A DNA stretch of 64,000 nucleotides, from positions 244,886-308,885 of the forward strand of contig RJAE01000004.1 in assembly GCA_004000035.1 (NCBI GenBank). The letters are read 5' to 3'. Positions 8,951-18,261 of this stretch are shown piece after piece. The notes beneath the pieces are model-generated. The model did no database searches, was not told the DNA's origin, and saw only the letters and a program-made list of their open reading frames with translations. The stretch comes from Arthrobacter sulfonylureivorans (GTDB lineage Bacteria; Actinomycetota; Actinomycetes; Actinomycetales; Micrococcaceae). The position numbers were made by a program, and so were the translations under genes. Every line of letters begins with the position of its first letter. Within the stretch, counting starts at the first letter, position 1.

Positions 8951-9745
8951 CTAGGCTGGCTGCACCCGGACTACAACGGGCGCCGGCACCAGGGCCATCA
9001 GCTCGCCGAACGCCCCGTCCCGCACCGCGGCGTGGCCGGAGTAGGCCGCACGCAGCGACCGTTCCACCGTGGCGACGCTCAGCCCTGGCACCAGGTCTTC
9101 GGCCGACCCGGCGGTTGCCGGGTCCCAGTCCAGCCCAAGTGCGTCGTAACTGGCCGTGAGCACCTCGCGCAGCGGAGCCGAATCCTGCACCACTACCACC
9201 GAGGAAAACAGCCAGGCGCCCGCCACTACCCGTTGCGCGGTCCCTACCAGCTTGACCCGGCGCAGCGGATCAACCGCGTGCGCGCCGTGAACGCTGAACT
9301 CGCCGGGGCAGTACTCCCCCGGGATTTCGCCGACGGCGGCGAGCAGTCCCGCGTCGCGCAGACCTGCGGCGATGAGCTCGCCGAACTGGCTGAAGCGCCT
9401 CTTCGCGCCGGCAATGGCATCGGCCAGCGGCTCCACATGGTCCAGAATGAGGCAGCCTTCGTGGTATGCCGCGGCACGGCCTCCTGCCTTGCGGACCAGC
9501 GGTTCGAATCCGAGTTCGCGGCAGCGCCGTGCCGCCTCTTCAAAGCCGGGCAGGTGGGCGTCGCGCTGGCCAAACGCCACCGTCGGCGCCGGACGGTAGA
9601 CGCGCATGGTGGGGCCCAGCCGCCCCTGCTTGGCGGCGGCCAGCAGTTCCAGCCCGTACTGCAGGTCCGCTTCCGCACCGAACGATTCCGGCTGCTGGAC
9701 CCATTCAAGTCCGCCAGCGGTTTGCGGTGACTGCTCCAACGTCAT
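8951..9745 (-). CDS. Lipoate-protein ligase A family protein
   Basis: Protein of 264 residues with the biotin/lipoate ligase (BPL_LplA_LipB) fold. Typical features are [21 protein letters not shown], the glycine-rich [21 protein letters not shown] and [19 protein letters not shown], whose Lys matches the lipoyl-AMP-contacting lysine of the family. The start at 9745 has GAGGAAG 7 nt upstream. Actinobacterial members with this architecture are often annotated as lipoate-protein ligases, but whether the substrate is lipoate, octanoate or something else is not shown by sequence. It may be co-transcribed with moaA. Confidence 0.8.
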   Translation of the reverse strand: MTLEQSPQTAGGLEWVQQPESFGAEADLQYGLELLAAAKQGRLGPTMRVYRPAPTVAFGQRDAHLPGFEEAARRCRELGFEPLVRKAGGRAAAYHEGCLILDHVEPLADAIAGAKRRFSQFGELIAAGLRDAGLLAAVGEIPGEYCPGEFSVHGAHAVDPLRRVKLVGTAQRVVAGAWLFSSVVVVQDSAPLREVLTASYDALGLDWDPATAGSAEDLVPGLSVATVERSLRAAYSGHAAVRDGAFGELMALVPAPVVVRVQPA

Positions 9746-9894
9746 GCCTGCTTCCTCAACGTGCTGCTCCGCGCTTCCGGCTGGGGCGGAATACCCCTGC
9801 CATCTTACGGCGCGGCCGGCGGCCTGCGCCGAACAGCCCGTGTCCGGACACGGGTGGGTCGGGACGTAAGCGCCGGACACGGAATAATAGCGTT

Positions 9895-10518
9895 GTGCCT
9901 TCTCCCCAAACCCCGCTCATTTTGCTCGGCGGCGCCTCCGGTTCCGGCAAGTCCTATCTGGCGGCCCGTTTCGGCCGACCGCACGTGGAGCTCGACGGGT
10001 TCTACCGGGAGATCGGCGAGCACACCGCCGCTTCTCCGCTGCCGCAAACGCCTTACGGAGAGATCGACTGGGACCATCCCGGGACCTGGAACAGCGACGC
10101 CGCGGCCCGCGCGATGGTGCAGTTGCTGCAGACCGGGCGGACCGAGATCCCCAACTACTCCATCGCCACCTCCAGCTACACCGGTCACCGCACCGTGCAT
10201 CTCGCCGAAGGCCCGGTGATCGCCGAGGGCATCTTCGCCGATGCCGTGCTGGCCCCGTTGCGCAGCCTCGGGGTGGAGGTGCACGCCGTCTTCATCAAGG
10301 TCCCTCCCATCACGACGGCGGTGCGCCGGCTGGTGCGTGACCTCCGCGAGCACCGCAAACCGCTGCCGTTCCTGCTCAAGCGCGGCTGGGCGCTCTTCCG
10401 CTCTGAACGAGGCGTGCGTGAACGCTACCTGGAAGCAGGGTTCCGCGCCGTCGCCAAGCGGCAGGTAAAGAAGGAACTGGCCGGGTTGCAGCCGCTTTCG
10501 GTCGGCGGGCGACAGTAG
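9895..10518 (+). CDS. Uridine kinase-like P-loop NTPase
   Basis: Protein of 207 residues opening VPSPQTPLILLGGASGSGKSYLAARFG, a Walker A motif (GGASGSGKS) like that of uridine kinase/phosphoribulokinase. The segment VELDGFYREIGEH fits the Walker B/substrate Asp, DWDHPGTWN fits the uridine kinase substrate loop and AEGIFADAV follows. GTG at 9895 is the only plausible start between the upstream divergent gene and the P-loop. No Shine-Dalgarno is seen, and an AT-rich TAATAG stretch lies just before the GTG, so the mRNA may be leaderless. True uridine kinase activity is likely but not certain. Confidence 0.8.
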   Translation: MPSPQTPLILLGGASGSGKSYLAARFGRPHVELDGFYREIGEHTAASPLPQTPYGEIDWDHPGTWNSDAAARAMVQLLQTGRTEIPNYSIATSSYTGHRTVHLAEGPVIAEGIFADAVLAPLRSLGVEVHAVFIKVPPITTAVRRLVRDLREHRKPLPFLLKRGWALFRSERGVRERYLEAGFRAVAKRQVKKELAGLQPLSVGGRQ

Positions 10519-10543
10519 CGCTCCGAACCTACTCGCTCCAAAC

Positions 10544-11146
10544 CTACTCGGTGACGTCCCAGATCCGGCGCCACCAGTGACGCTTCGGCTCGGGCTCCGG
10601 CGCTTCATCTGCCGCTGCGGCGACCCTGGCTACCCGGCGTTCGTGCCAGCGTTCCACCTCGTACTCCACGTCGCGGGTCTTGGTAATGACCGGCGGGCCG
10701 CCCTGCAACTGGCGCCGCGCGTTGACCACCCTGGCGTTGAAGTCCGCCAGGATCTCGCGCACCTGCACTTCCGCAACCTGCTGGTCCAGCCGGCCGTCCA
10801 GCTCTGCGTCCTCGGTACGCAGCAGCAGGGCTTCCGGGCCCAGCCCGGTCAGGTGCTCGCGCTCGATCAACCCCTTGAGCCACCAGTCCGGGTCGTAGCC
10901 GTTGCCCAGGTTCGGGATCGGTTTGCCGGCATATTTCAGGTCGTCGAACTCGCCGCGCGCCATCGCCTCCCGGACCAGGTACTCAGCGCGTCGGGAGGTG
11001 TCCATCTCCCGGATTTTCCGCTGCTTCTCCTCGTCCGCAGCGGTCTGTTCGGCATCCTCCGGAATGGCCGGGCTGTGTTCCCGCGCGGCGCGCAACTCGG
11101 CGGCGCGTTCCATCCGCCGGCTGTTGTCTTCGGATGCCCTGCCCAT
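10544..11146 (-). CDS. DnaJ-homologue subfamily C member 28-like (DUF1992) protein
   Basis: Protein of 200 residues whose centre matches the DUF1992/DnaJC28 conserved domain: REAMARGEFDDLKYAGKPIPNLGNGYDPDWWLKGLIERE. The N-terminal 40 residues are charged and probably helical; the C-terminus is basic and aromatic (KRHWWRRIWDVTE). No J-domain HPD is present. Function in bacteria is not established. It is transcribed away from rnz; the 114-bp gap between them holds both promoters. Confidence 0.82.
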   Translation of the reverse strand: MGRASEDNSRRMERAAELRAAREHSPAIPEDAEQTAADEEKQRKIREMDTSRRAEYLVREAMARGEFDDLKYAGKPIPNLGNGYDPDWWLKGLIEREHLTGLGPEALLLRTEDAELDGRLDQQVAEVQVREILADFNARVVNARRQLQGGPPVITKTRDVEYEVERWHERRVARVAAAADEAPEPEPKRHWWRRIWDVTE

Positions 11147-11260
11147 CTGTCCCTCACCGCCTCCGTAGAGCCTTGGCCCGGCTGCGCTGTCACCGGGCGA
11201 TTGTTGATATTTTCCCAGCCCGGACTACACGCGGCAATGCACGGTGGCAGACTCGGAGCC

Positions 11261-12157
11261 ATGCGCGCATTCGTCGTCCTCGGCACCTCTTCCCAGGTCC
11301 CCACCCGGACCCGCAACCACAACGGCTATCTGTTGCGCTGGGACAACGAGGGCCTGCTGTTCGATCCGGGCGAGGGCACGCAGCGGCAAATGCTCCTGGC
11401 CGGAGTCTCGGCCAGCCGGATCACCCGCATCTGCCTCACGCATGTGCACGGCGACCACTGCTACGGTTTGCCGGGCGTGCTTTCGCGCATGGTTCTTGAC
11501 GGCGTCGAGCATCCGGTCCACCTGCATTACCCCGCCTCCGGCCAGGACGTGGTCCGCGCGCTGGTCTCGCTCGCCTCGCCGGGGCTGGACCTGCACCTGC
11601 ACCCGCACGGCGCGGCCGGTGCCATTGCGGATGGACTCGAAGTCCAACGGCTGGACCACCGGATTGAGGCCTACGGCTACCGACTGACGGAGCCCGACGG
11701 CCGCACGCTGCTGCCCGAGCGACTCGCCGCCGCCGGGGTTTCCGGTCCCGACATCGCACGCCTACGGCACCAGCGCGCCCTGAACGGTGTGCGGCTGGAA
11801 GATGTCAGCGTGCCGCGGCCCGGCCAGCGGTTCGCCTTCGTCATGGACACGGCGGTGTGCCCCGGCGCGGAGGACCTCGCGGACGGAGCGGACCTGTTGG
11901 TGGCGGAGTCCACCTTCAGTGACGACGACGGCGCGCTGGCAGCGCAGTACCGCCACCTCACGGCGGGACAGGCAGGCGACCTCGCGGCCGGCGGCGGGGT
12001 GGGCATGCTGGTGCTCACGCACTTCTCATCGCGCTACGCCGACCTGACTCCGCTTGGCGAGCAGGCCCGCGCCCGTGCGGGGAACACCGCCGTCGTTATT
12101 GCACGGGACCTGGACGTGATCCCCTTTCCCAAGCGCCGGCAGACCACCGCGACGTGA
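11261..12157 (+). CDS. rnz: Ribonuclease Z (MBL fold)
   Basis: Endonuclease that removes 3' trailers from tRNA precursors. The 298-residue chain opens MRAFVVLGTSSQVPTRTRNHNGYLLRW, and the metal motif HVHGDH (in CLTHVHGDHCYGLPG) is at residues 65-70. FVMDTA carries the metal-bridging Asp, VAESTF follows and LTHFSSRY provides the late His. The start at 11261 gives the normal RNase Z N-terminus with its GTSSxxPT flexible motif. The 3' end overlaps an antisense broken membrane-protein gene by 62 bp. Confidence 0.9.
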   Translation: MRAFVVLGTSSQVPTRTRNHNGYLLRWDNEGLLFDPGEGTQRQMLLAGVSASRITRICLTHVHGDHCYGLPGVLSRMVLDGVEHPVHLHYPASGQDVVRALVSLASPGLDLHLHPHGAAGAIADGLEVQRLDHRIEAYGYRLTEPDGRTLLPERLAAAGVSGPDIARLRHQRALNGVRLEDVSVPRPGQRFAFVMDTAVCPGAEDLADGADLLVAESTFSDDDGALAAQYRHLTAGQAGDLAAGGGVGMLVLTHFSSRYADLTPLGEQARARAGNTAVVIARDLDVIPFPKRRQTTAT

Positions 12158-12660
12158 GGACAATAGCGGCGGGAGTCCCAGCAATCACCAGGACAATGAC
12201 CGCGTAGACGACTGAGCGGAGCCGGGTCGCGCCGCCGCCCCATGCAACGAAGAACCCGGCGGCAGCAATGGGGCCAGCCAACAGCAGCTCTATGCCGCGG
12301 GCCCTCCAAGAACCCCGGCGGCAGAAGTGCCGGGATTGAGGCCAGCGCGGCGACCGCCGCGGCGCCGGCTAACTGGACTGCGCCCAACTCGAGATCGTGC
12401 TGCCGGATCTTCCCGGCCCCTAACAGCCTGGCTGCTACGCGGAACGCAAACCAGTGCACCAGAGCCAGCCCGATGGTGCCGCCCCAAATGACTCCGAGCA
12501 GAGGCACATGGTCCACGGCCGACTCCGGCAGCGCGAGCAGCGCCACCAACAGGCAGATAGCGACGTAGAGCGCAGTGGTCAGCGCCTCTTGCCGCAGCTC
12601 CAGCCGATGCTCCTGCTGGCTCGGCTCATCAGCCGCAGGCCGGTCTGTCATGCCCGCCAT
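12096..12660 (-). pseudogene. Multi-pass membrane protein with a single frameshift
   Basis: Two open frames make one protein: an N-terminal part with helices ALTTALYVAICLLVALLALP and LLGVIWGGTIGLALVHWFAF, then after a frame change LLLAGPIAAAGFFVAWGG and SVVYAVIVLVIAGTPAAIVL. The switch occurs near 12300, where one extra G in CGCGGCAT accounts for it; removing it restores a continuous chain of about 185 residues with five or so membrane segments. The starts at 12660 or 12651 are equally possible. I do not recognise the family. It could be a real mutation or a sequencing error. Confidence 0.65.
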
Positions 12661-12816
12661 TATCCTCCGCGTGCCTCTTGGCCACGCCTAGCGCTGCGGA
12701 ATGCCACAACGTGGACACCTAGCAGGTGAAGGTTCTCGAGTGCTTGCCGGTCAGCAATGCAGCACGCCTCCGCCGGCGGCGTCGGGACCGGGGGCATCGG
12801 GACCGGGGGCGCCTGA

Positions 12817-13458
12817 CTAGGGAAGAATCTTCAGCGCCGTATCCCAATTGAAGTGCTGATGCTCCGGATTCGTTTGCAGAGCCATGACCAAGAGCATGAT
12901 TGCCTCCAGTTCACGGGCCCAACGCAGCGGTCCGGTATCTATGGGGCGCATGCCGGCGCCTGCGACGAGAGCACTGACTTTCTCCTTCGCCTCTTCGGAG
13001 TCGCCGGCAATGAAGACATCAAGGGGTTGGCCGGCCACACTGCCGGCGGCAAGAGTCTTGGCGAAGGTGGTATTGAAAGCCTTGACCACGTCCGCACGCC
13101 CGCCCAGCATGGCCGCTGTTTCCTCGGCCGCCGAAGACCCTGGCGCCGTGGTGAGCCGGTCCATGGTCGTAAAGTCAACCGGGTTGCTGATGTCGACGAT
13201 CACTTTGCCATCCAGACCGTCGCTGTACTCCAGAATCACTTCTCTGGCCGCACCGTGAGGAACCGCGAGGATCACAACGTTGCTCGTCAGCGGACTCCCC
13301 ATATATGCACCCGTGGCGCCCGCTCCAAGCGCCTCGACCAGGTCCCTCATCTGGGTGTCGTTTCGGCCGATGATTCGCACGTTGTTTCTGCCGTGGAGCA
13401 GCCGAGTAGCAATGCCGCGGGCCATCTGGCCGCTGCCGATGATCTCAATTTCCGCCAT
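12817..13458 (-). CDS. NADPH-dependent F420 reductase-like protein
   Basis: Protein of 213 residues starting MAEIEIIGSGQMARGIATRLL, a Rossmann dinucleotide motif (GxGxxA), followed by VRIIGRNDTQM where the Arg contacts the NADP phosphate in F420:NADP oxidoreductase relatives. VVILAVPHGAAREVI and DISNPVDF are typical of this fold (ProC/FNO-like). Whether it really uses F420 is uncertain; many actinobacterial homologues are annotated only as NAD(P)-binding proteins. It stands alone between a low-complexity gap and a long upstream gap. Confidence 0.8.
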   Translation of the reverse strand: MAEIEIIGSGQMARGIATRLLHGRNNVRIIGRNDTQMRDLVEALGAGATGAYMGSPLTSNVVILAVPHGAAREVILEYSDGLDGKVIVDISNPVDFTTMDRLTTAPGSSAAEETAAMLGGRADVVKAFNTTFAKTLAAGSVAGQPLDVFIAGDSEEAKEKVSALVAGAGMRPIDTGPLRWARELEAIMLLVMALQTNPEHQHFNWDTALKILP

Positions 13459-13955
13459 AATGTTTCACTTCTTCCAACGAATCCATTCAACATTGCTTCT
13501 TGTACGCCGCGGTCCGGTTCGCCCGGCATACTTTCGCCCAGGATAACCAACCCGCAGAACCGCGATCTCGTCCCATGGTGCGGCCATGAACTGCTGAAAT
13601 TCCACGGCCGGAACCGCTATCGGTTTTCTTGCCCCTCAGATAAGGGTGGAGCTTATCCTTCCGCTTGCCTCGCGTGAAGGGCTCCTCGAGAACTCGCCGG
13701 CCGGCCAGCACCGTTCTGCCTGATAAGCCGCTTCCTTAGACGGCCTGGTCCCGATCACCCGAGTGCTTGAAGAAACGGTTTTCCATTTCCGAGGACATCT
13801 GGGGCATCATCCGCAAGCCGCCGCACGGTTGGTGCGCCCTTCACCTGCGTCTGCCCGGCTGTCTGCATTCTGGCTACACTGAAGTCCTGAGACTGGCCGA
13901 CCAGCCACTCGACGATGTCAGGCCAGCACTGTCGGCAACCCGCCTAGGGGAGGAC
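13459..13955. other. Non-coding gap of about 500 bp
   Basis: No convincing gene. It holds a short perfect inverted repeat, GATAAG-N7-CTTATC (13639-13657), of unknown meaning, and ends with AGGGGAGGAC just before the alcohol dehydrogenase start. It must contain the promoters for two diverging genes. Confidence 0.5.
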
Positions 13956-15008
13956 ATGCGTGCTTGGTGGATTGATCACACGGGCCCTTTACCCAGTCTC
14001 GGCAACGGGCCGCCGCTGGTTTTTGGTACCCGCCCCGATCCTGTGCCCGGTGCCGGCGAGCTGCTCATCATGGTCCGCGTCTGCGGTGTCTGCCGGACCG
14101 ATCTGCATCTTGCCGAAGGCGATCTGCCCGCGAAGAGAGAGCATGTGGTGCTCGGGCATGAGGTCGTCGGCGAAGTCATCGTCAGGGGATCCGGCTGCAC
14201 CCGTTTTGAGATCGGCGAACGAGTAGGAATAGCTTGGCTCCGCGGGACGTGTGGCAGCTGTCGCTTCTGCCTGAGGGGGGACGAAAACCTCTGCCTGAAG
14301 CCAAGGTTCACCGGCTGGGATGAAGACGGCGGATACGCGGAACTGGCAACCGTTCCGGAAGCTTTCGCTTATTCGATTCCCGAAATCTTTTCTGACGACC
14401 AGGCAGCTCCGCTGCTATGCGCAGGCATCATCGGTTACCGATCGCTCCGCAGATCCCGGTTGAAGCCCGGTGGAAGGCTGGGCATCTACGGCTTCGGAGC
14501 CTCCGCCCACCTAGCCGCCCAGGTGGCATTGTTTGAAGGTGCCGAGGTTTACGTCATGACCCGGTCTGAGGAGGCCCGCAGCCTGGCCACAGATCTCGGT
14601 GCCACGTTCGTTGGAGGCGCCGCTGCGCAACCTCCTGAACTGCTGGACGCAGCGATCCTTTTCGCTCCCGTCGGGGACCTAGTGCCCACGGCTCTGCGTG
14701 CCCTGGACCGCGGCGGAACGCTGGCAGTGGCCGGCATTTACCTGACCGACATTCCGAGGCTGAATTACGCCGCTGAGCTGTTTCAAGAACGCCAACTGCT
14801 GAGCGTAACAGCCAATACCAGGCAGGACGGCCGTGACTTCCTCGCCCTCGCGGCCAAAATTCCCCTCCGTCCCACCACCACGGCCTACCCCTTTGCGGAA
14901 GCGAACAGGGCTCTGTCAGATCTGGCAGCGGACCGGGTCAACGGCGCAGCCGTCCTCCACATCGCGGCAGATGAGGAATCTTCCCGGACCGATGACGATG
15001 CTTCCTGA
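13956..15008 (+). CDS. Zinc-dependent alcohol dehydrogenase, MDR family
   Basis: Medium-chain dehydrogenase of 350 residues. Catalytic zinc ligands lie in [15 protein letters not shown] and GHEVVG; the four structural-zinc cysteines are in [15 protein letters not shown]. The coenzyme motif is [20 protein letters not shown], and the chain has the adhA-type ending. The ATG at 13956 is preceded by a strong AGGGGAGGAC. The next gene, a HAD-GH65 fusion, starts within 80 bp and may overlap, so the two are probably co-transcribed. Substrate unknown; dehydrogenases of this kind are common in low-oxygen gene clusters of actinobacteria. Confidence 0.88.
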   Translation: MRAWWIDHTGPLPSLGNGPPLVFGTRPDPVPGAGELLIMVRVCGVCRTDLHLAEGDLPAKREHVVLGHEVVGEVIVRGSGCTRFEIGERVGIAWLRGTCGSCRFCLRGDENLCLKPRFTGWDEDGGYAELATVPEAFAYSIPEIFSDDQAAPLLCAGIIGYRSLRRSRLKPGGRLGIYGFGASAHLAAQVALFEGAEVYVMTRSEEARSLATDLGATFVGGAAAQPPELLDAAILFAPVGDLVPTALRALDRGGTLAVAGIYLTDIPRLNYAAELFQERQLLSVTANTRQDGRDFLALAAKIPLRPTTTAYPFAEANRALSDLAADRVNGAAVLHIAADEESSRTDDDAS

Positions 15009-15084
15009 AGGGCCCTCGGGCACGCGCGAAACGAATGGCGAAGGACCGCCGGCTGTTGCCGCCCGCTACACCGGCTCCCCTACC

Positions 15085-18000
15085 ATGGCGGGTGCTGTCT
15101 CTCCTTTCGACGCCGTGATTTTCGACCTCGACGGCGTCGTCACAGACACAGCATCAGTGCACCGTGCAGCTTGGCAGCGGCTATTCGATACCGTTCTCTC
15201 GGATCCTCGGATGCCTGCTACTGCACTCGCCGTCCCTTTTCGCGACAGCGACTACTTCACCTTGCTCAACGGCCGACCCCGTGAACTCGGAATACTCGCG
15301 TTCATGCGGTCCCGCGGCGTCGACCTGCCGCCGGGCGATCCGGCGGATCCTCCCGGCGCTTGGACCGCGGTCGGTTTGGGAAAAATCAAAAACGGTTTGT
15401 TCCTGGAGGAACTGAGCCGAAACGGCGTGCAGACCTTTCCGGGGACCGTAGACCTCATCACGCGGTTGCGTGCGAGCCAGGTGCCGATCGCCTTGGTGAG
15501 TTCGAGCCGCAACACTTCGGCGGTGTTGGCTGCTGCAGCTCTGGAGGAAATGTTCACCGTCATCGTTGATGGAAATGTGGTCTCACAACTGCATCTGCCG
15601 GGCAAGCCCGATCCGGCGGCCTTTCTCGAGGCTGCCCGCAGGCTGGAGGTCCGGCCTGCCCGGGTCGCAGTTGTGGAAGACGCAGCGGCCGGCGTCGCCG
15701 CCGCCCGCCGGGGTGGATTCGGGCTGGTAGTGGGGATCGATCGGTCCTCTCAGCGCCCGAACCTGGAAGAGGCCGGGGCAGACATAGTCCTTCACGATGT
15801 GGGCGAACTGGACATCGGCCTGGTCGTAACCCACCCTTGGCGTCTGGTCTACGACGGTTACGATCCTTGGCACGAAGGTCACCGCGAAGCGCTGACAACA
15901 CTTGGCAATGGCCGGATGGCCACCAGGGGCGCCGCCCCGGAGTCAAGGGACGACAGCGTGCATTACCCGGGCACTTATCTTGCAGGTCACTACAACAGGG
16001 TTCCCGAGAATGTGCACGGAGTTACCACCGAGTCGGAGCACATGGTCAACCTCCCCAATTGGCTGCCCCTCGATATCCTCTTCGGTGCAGCCGGGTGGTG
16101 GTCCGACGGCGGTCCTAAGACCTTGCGCGAACGCAGGGAATTGGACTTGGAGGGGGCTGTTCTTTCCCGCCGCGTCATGCTGGTAGACGGGAATGGACTG
16201 AAGCTTGAAGTGTCGCAGCGCAGGATCGTTTCCATGGCCCAGCCCCGACTGGCAGTGTTGGAAACCACTGTTACGCCCTGGGGGTGGAGCGGTTCTGTTC
16301 AGCTGAGGACCGGAATCGAGCGGGAAGTCGTCAACGCTAACGTGGTTGAAGATTCAGCGTGGGGAAGCAACCATTTGAAGGTCCTGAGCGCTGCGGTCCA
16401 GGACCGAGTAGAGATTGCCGAAGTGGAGACTACCCAAAGCCAGATCCGGGTTGCTGTAGCGGTCAGGACCTCCTTCTCCGGCGAAGCCGGTGACACAGTC
16501 CGCAGCCGGCCGTCCTCCATTCCTCCAGAAGCCGCGGCCGGCCGCTCCTGCTGGCTTCAGGAGCACCTTGCTGAATTGAGGGACGGGGTGCCCCTGGTGG
16601 TTTGCAAGACCGCTGCGATCATCAGTTCCCGCGACAGGGCGGTCTCCTCCGCCAAAGACGGGGCACGCGCGGTGCTGGACCGAACTCCTGACGGTTTCAC
16701 CGCGGTGTTTGCCCGCCACGAAGCCTCTTGGCAGCGACTACTCGACTTGTTCACCTTCGATCTCCATGCTGACCGGGAGACCCAACTGGTGCTGAATCTG
16801 CATGTCTTTCACTTACTGCAGACGCTCACGCCACATACCGAGGGCCTAGATGCGGGGGTACCGGCTCGCGGGCTGCATGGTGAAGGTTACCGAGGACATA
16901 TTTTTTGGGATGACCTTTTCGTGTTGCCACTGGTCACATCGCGCATGCCTTCGGTCACCCGTTCGCTGCTCGATTACCGCTGGTATCGACTGGACGCAGC
17001 CCGGGACGCGGCCCGCGCGGCCGGACTGCCCGGAGCGATGTTTCCCTGGCGGAGCGGCAGCGACGGGAGCGAGGAAACACCGAGGCGGCTCTACAACCGC
17101 TTCACGGGTCAATCGATGGAGGATCACTCCCGTCTCCAGCGCCACGGTGGTCTGGCGGTCGCCTACAACGTATGGCAGTACTTCGAAGCAACAGCCGACA
17201 GGGTCTGGATGCTGACCCATGGCGCGGAAATCATCGTTGAAGTTGCCCGGCTCTTCGCAGCCATGGCGGAGCGCGACCCGGACGGCCGGTTCCATCTGCG
17301 CGGTCTCATGGGCCCGGATGAATATCACGACGGCTACCCGGAGCGTCCCGGTGAAGGCCTTGACGATAATGCGTACACGAATGTGATGGCCGCGTGGGTG
17401 TGTTCGCGCCCCGCCAAGATCCTGACCGCGATGCGCGGCCAGGATCGACGGGACCTGCGTAAGCACCTCGGGATTACCGGCGTCGAGCTTGAGCACTGGG
17501 ATTCCCTGAGTCGTGACCTGTACGTGCCTTTCCACGAAGGAATCATCAGCCAGTTCGAAGGTTACGACCGGTTAGAGGACCTCGATTGGGAGCGCTACCG
17601 CCGTGCTTACGGCAACATCGAACGCCTGGACTTGATCCTGGATGCAGAAGGCGACAGCACAAACCGGTACAAACTGTCCAAGCAGGCCGACGTCCTGATG
17701 CTCTTTTACGTCCTCGGTGAGGACCAATTGGTTCGGCGACTGCGCCGGATGGGCTACGACGTGACACCCTCGCAACTGGCCCGAACTGTCGATTACTACT
17801 TGGCGCGGACTGTTCACGGCTCCACTTTGAGCCGCGTTACACACACTTCGGTGCTGGCCGCCTCCGACCCGGAACAAGCCTGGGCCACCTTTCGCGATGC
17901 CCTGGACGCCGATCTCGACGACACGCAGGGTGGCACCACGCGCACCGGCATCCATTTGGGGGCAATGGCCGGAACCATCGACGTCGTCCAGCGCAGTTTC

Positions 18001-18261
18001 GCGGGGCTCAGGATGAGTGCCGACACTCTCGTCTTTCATCCGCGCCTGCCGACCGAACTGAAAAAGGTCTCGTTCTCTATCAGATACCGGGGACACTTGC
18101 TCGGCGTCAGCTTGGAAGAATCCGTCCTGCAGGTGGAGTCGTCCGAGGGAACTGCCGCCCCCATCCGCATCAAAGTGGGAAAAAACGCTACCTTGCTGGC
18201 ACCGGGAGACACCGTCGCCCTGCGGGTGCCTAAGCCGGCTGCGCGGCGTGCTGAGGCCTGA
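15085..18261 (+). CDS. HAD phosphatase/phosphomutase fused to GH65 glycoside phosphorylase/hydrolase
   Basis: A 1,058-residue fusion. Residues 10-260 are a beta-phosphoglucomutase-like HAD domain: FDAVIFDLDGVVTDTA with both nucleophile-region Asp, SSSRNTS and KPDPAAFLEAARRL, then VEDAAAGV. The rest is a GH65 enzyme (trehalose/kojibiose/maltose phosphorylase family) with WRLVYDGYDPWHEG, GHIFWDDLFVLP and GPDEYHDGYP near the acid/base glutamate. A phosphorylase releasing beta-glucose-1-phosphate and a mutase converting it to glucose-6-phosphate would be a logical pair; in mycobacteria the two activities are mostly separate genes. Starts at 14992 or 14998, overlapping the dehydrogenase, are also possible; none has a clear ribosome-binding site. 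Confidence 0.88.
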   Translation: MAGAVSPFDAVIFDLDGVVTDTASVHRAAWQRLFDTVLSDPRMPATALAVPFRDSDYFTLLNGRPRELGILAFMRSRGVDLPPGDPADPPGAWTAVGLGKIKNGLFLEELSRNGVQTFPGTVDLITRLRASQVPIALVSSSRNTSAVLAAAALEEMFTVIVDGNVVSQLHLPGKPDPAAFLEAARRLEVRPARVAVVEDAAAGVAAARRGGFGLVVGIDRSSQRPNLEEAGADIVLHDVGELDIGLVVTHPWRLVYDGYDPWHEGHREALTTLGNGRMATRGAAPESRDDSVHYPGTYLAGHYNRVPENVHGVTTESEHMVNLPNWLPLDILFGAAGWWSDGGPKTLRERRELDLEGAVLSRRVMLVDGNGLKLEVSQRRIVSMAQPRLAVLETTVTPWGWSGSVQLRTGIEREVVNANVVEDSAWGSNHLKVLSAAVQDRVEIAEVETTQSQIRVAVAVRTSFSGEAGDTVRSRPSSIPPEAAAGRSCWLQEHLAELRDGVPLVVCKTAAIISSRDRAVSSAKDGARAVLDRTPDGFTAVFARHEASWQRLLDLFTFDLHADRETQLVLNLHVFHLLQTLTPHTEGLDAGVPARGLHGEGYRGHIFWDDLFVLPLVTSRMPSVTRSLLDYRWYRLDAARDAARAAGLPGAMFPWRSGSDGSEETPRRLYNRFTGQSMEDHSRLQRHGGLAVAYNVWQYFEATADRVWMLTHGAEIIVEVARLFAAMAERDPDGRFHLRGLMGPDEYHDGYPERPGEGLDDNAYTNVMAAWVCSRPAKILTAMRGQDRRDLRKHLGITGVELEHWDSLSRDLYVPFHEGIISQFEGYDRLEDLDWERYRRAYGNIERLDLILDAEGDSTNRYKLSKQADVLMLFYVLGEDQLVRRLRRMGYDVTPSQLARTVDYYLARTVHGSTLSRVTHTSVLAASDPEQAWATFRDALDADLDDTQGGTTRTGIHLGAMAGTIDVVQRSFAGLRMSADTLVFHPRLPTELKKVSFSIRYRGHLLGVSLEESVLQVESSEGTAAPIRIKVGKNATLLAPGDTVALRVPKPAARRAEA

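Noticed and set aside
7452-8954. 500-codon plus-strand frame opposite moaA
   Set aside because: Antisense to a gene with both radical-SAM cluster motifs; no homology-like pattern.
9501-9520. GGTTCGAATCC, resembling a tRNA T-arm
   Set aside because: It lies inside the lipoate-ligase-like gene and no acceptor stem or anticodon arm can be folded around it.
12775-12812. Two GGGACCGGGGGC repeats
   Set aside because: Only two short G-rich copies in a non-coding gap; no spacer pattern, so neither CRISPR nor a recognisable repeat family.
13639-13657. GATAAG-N7-CTTATC as an operator
   Set aside because: Six-base arms are too short to claim a binding site without conservation; listed only as a note in the gap.
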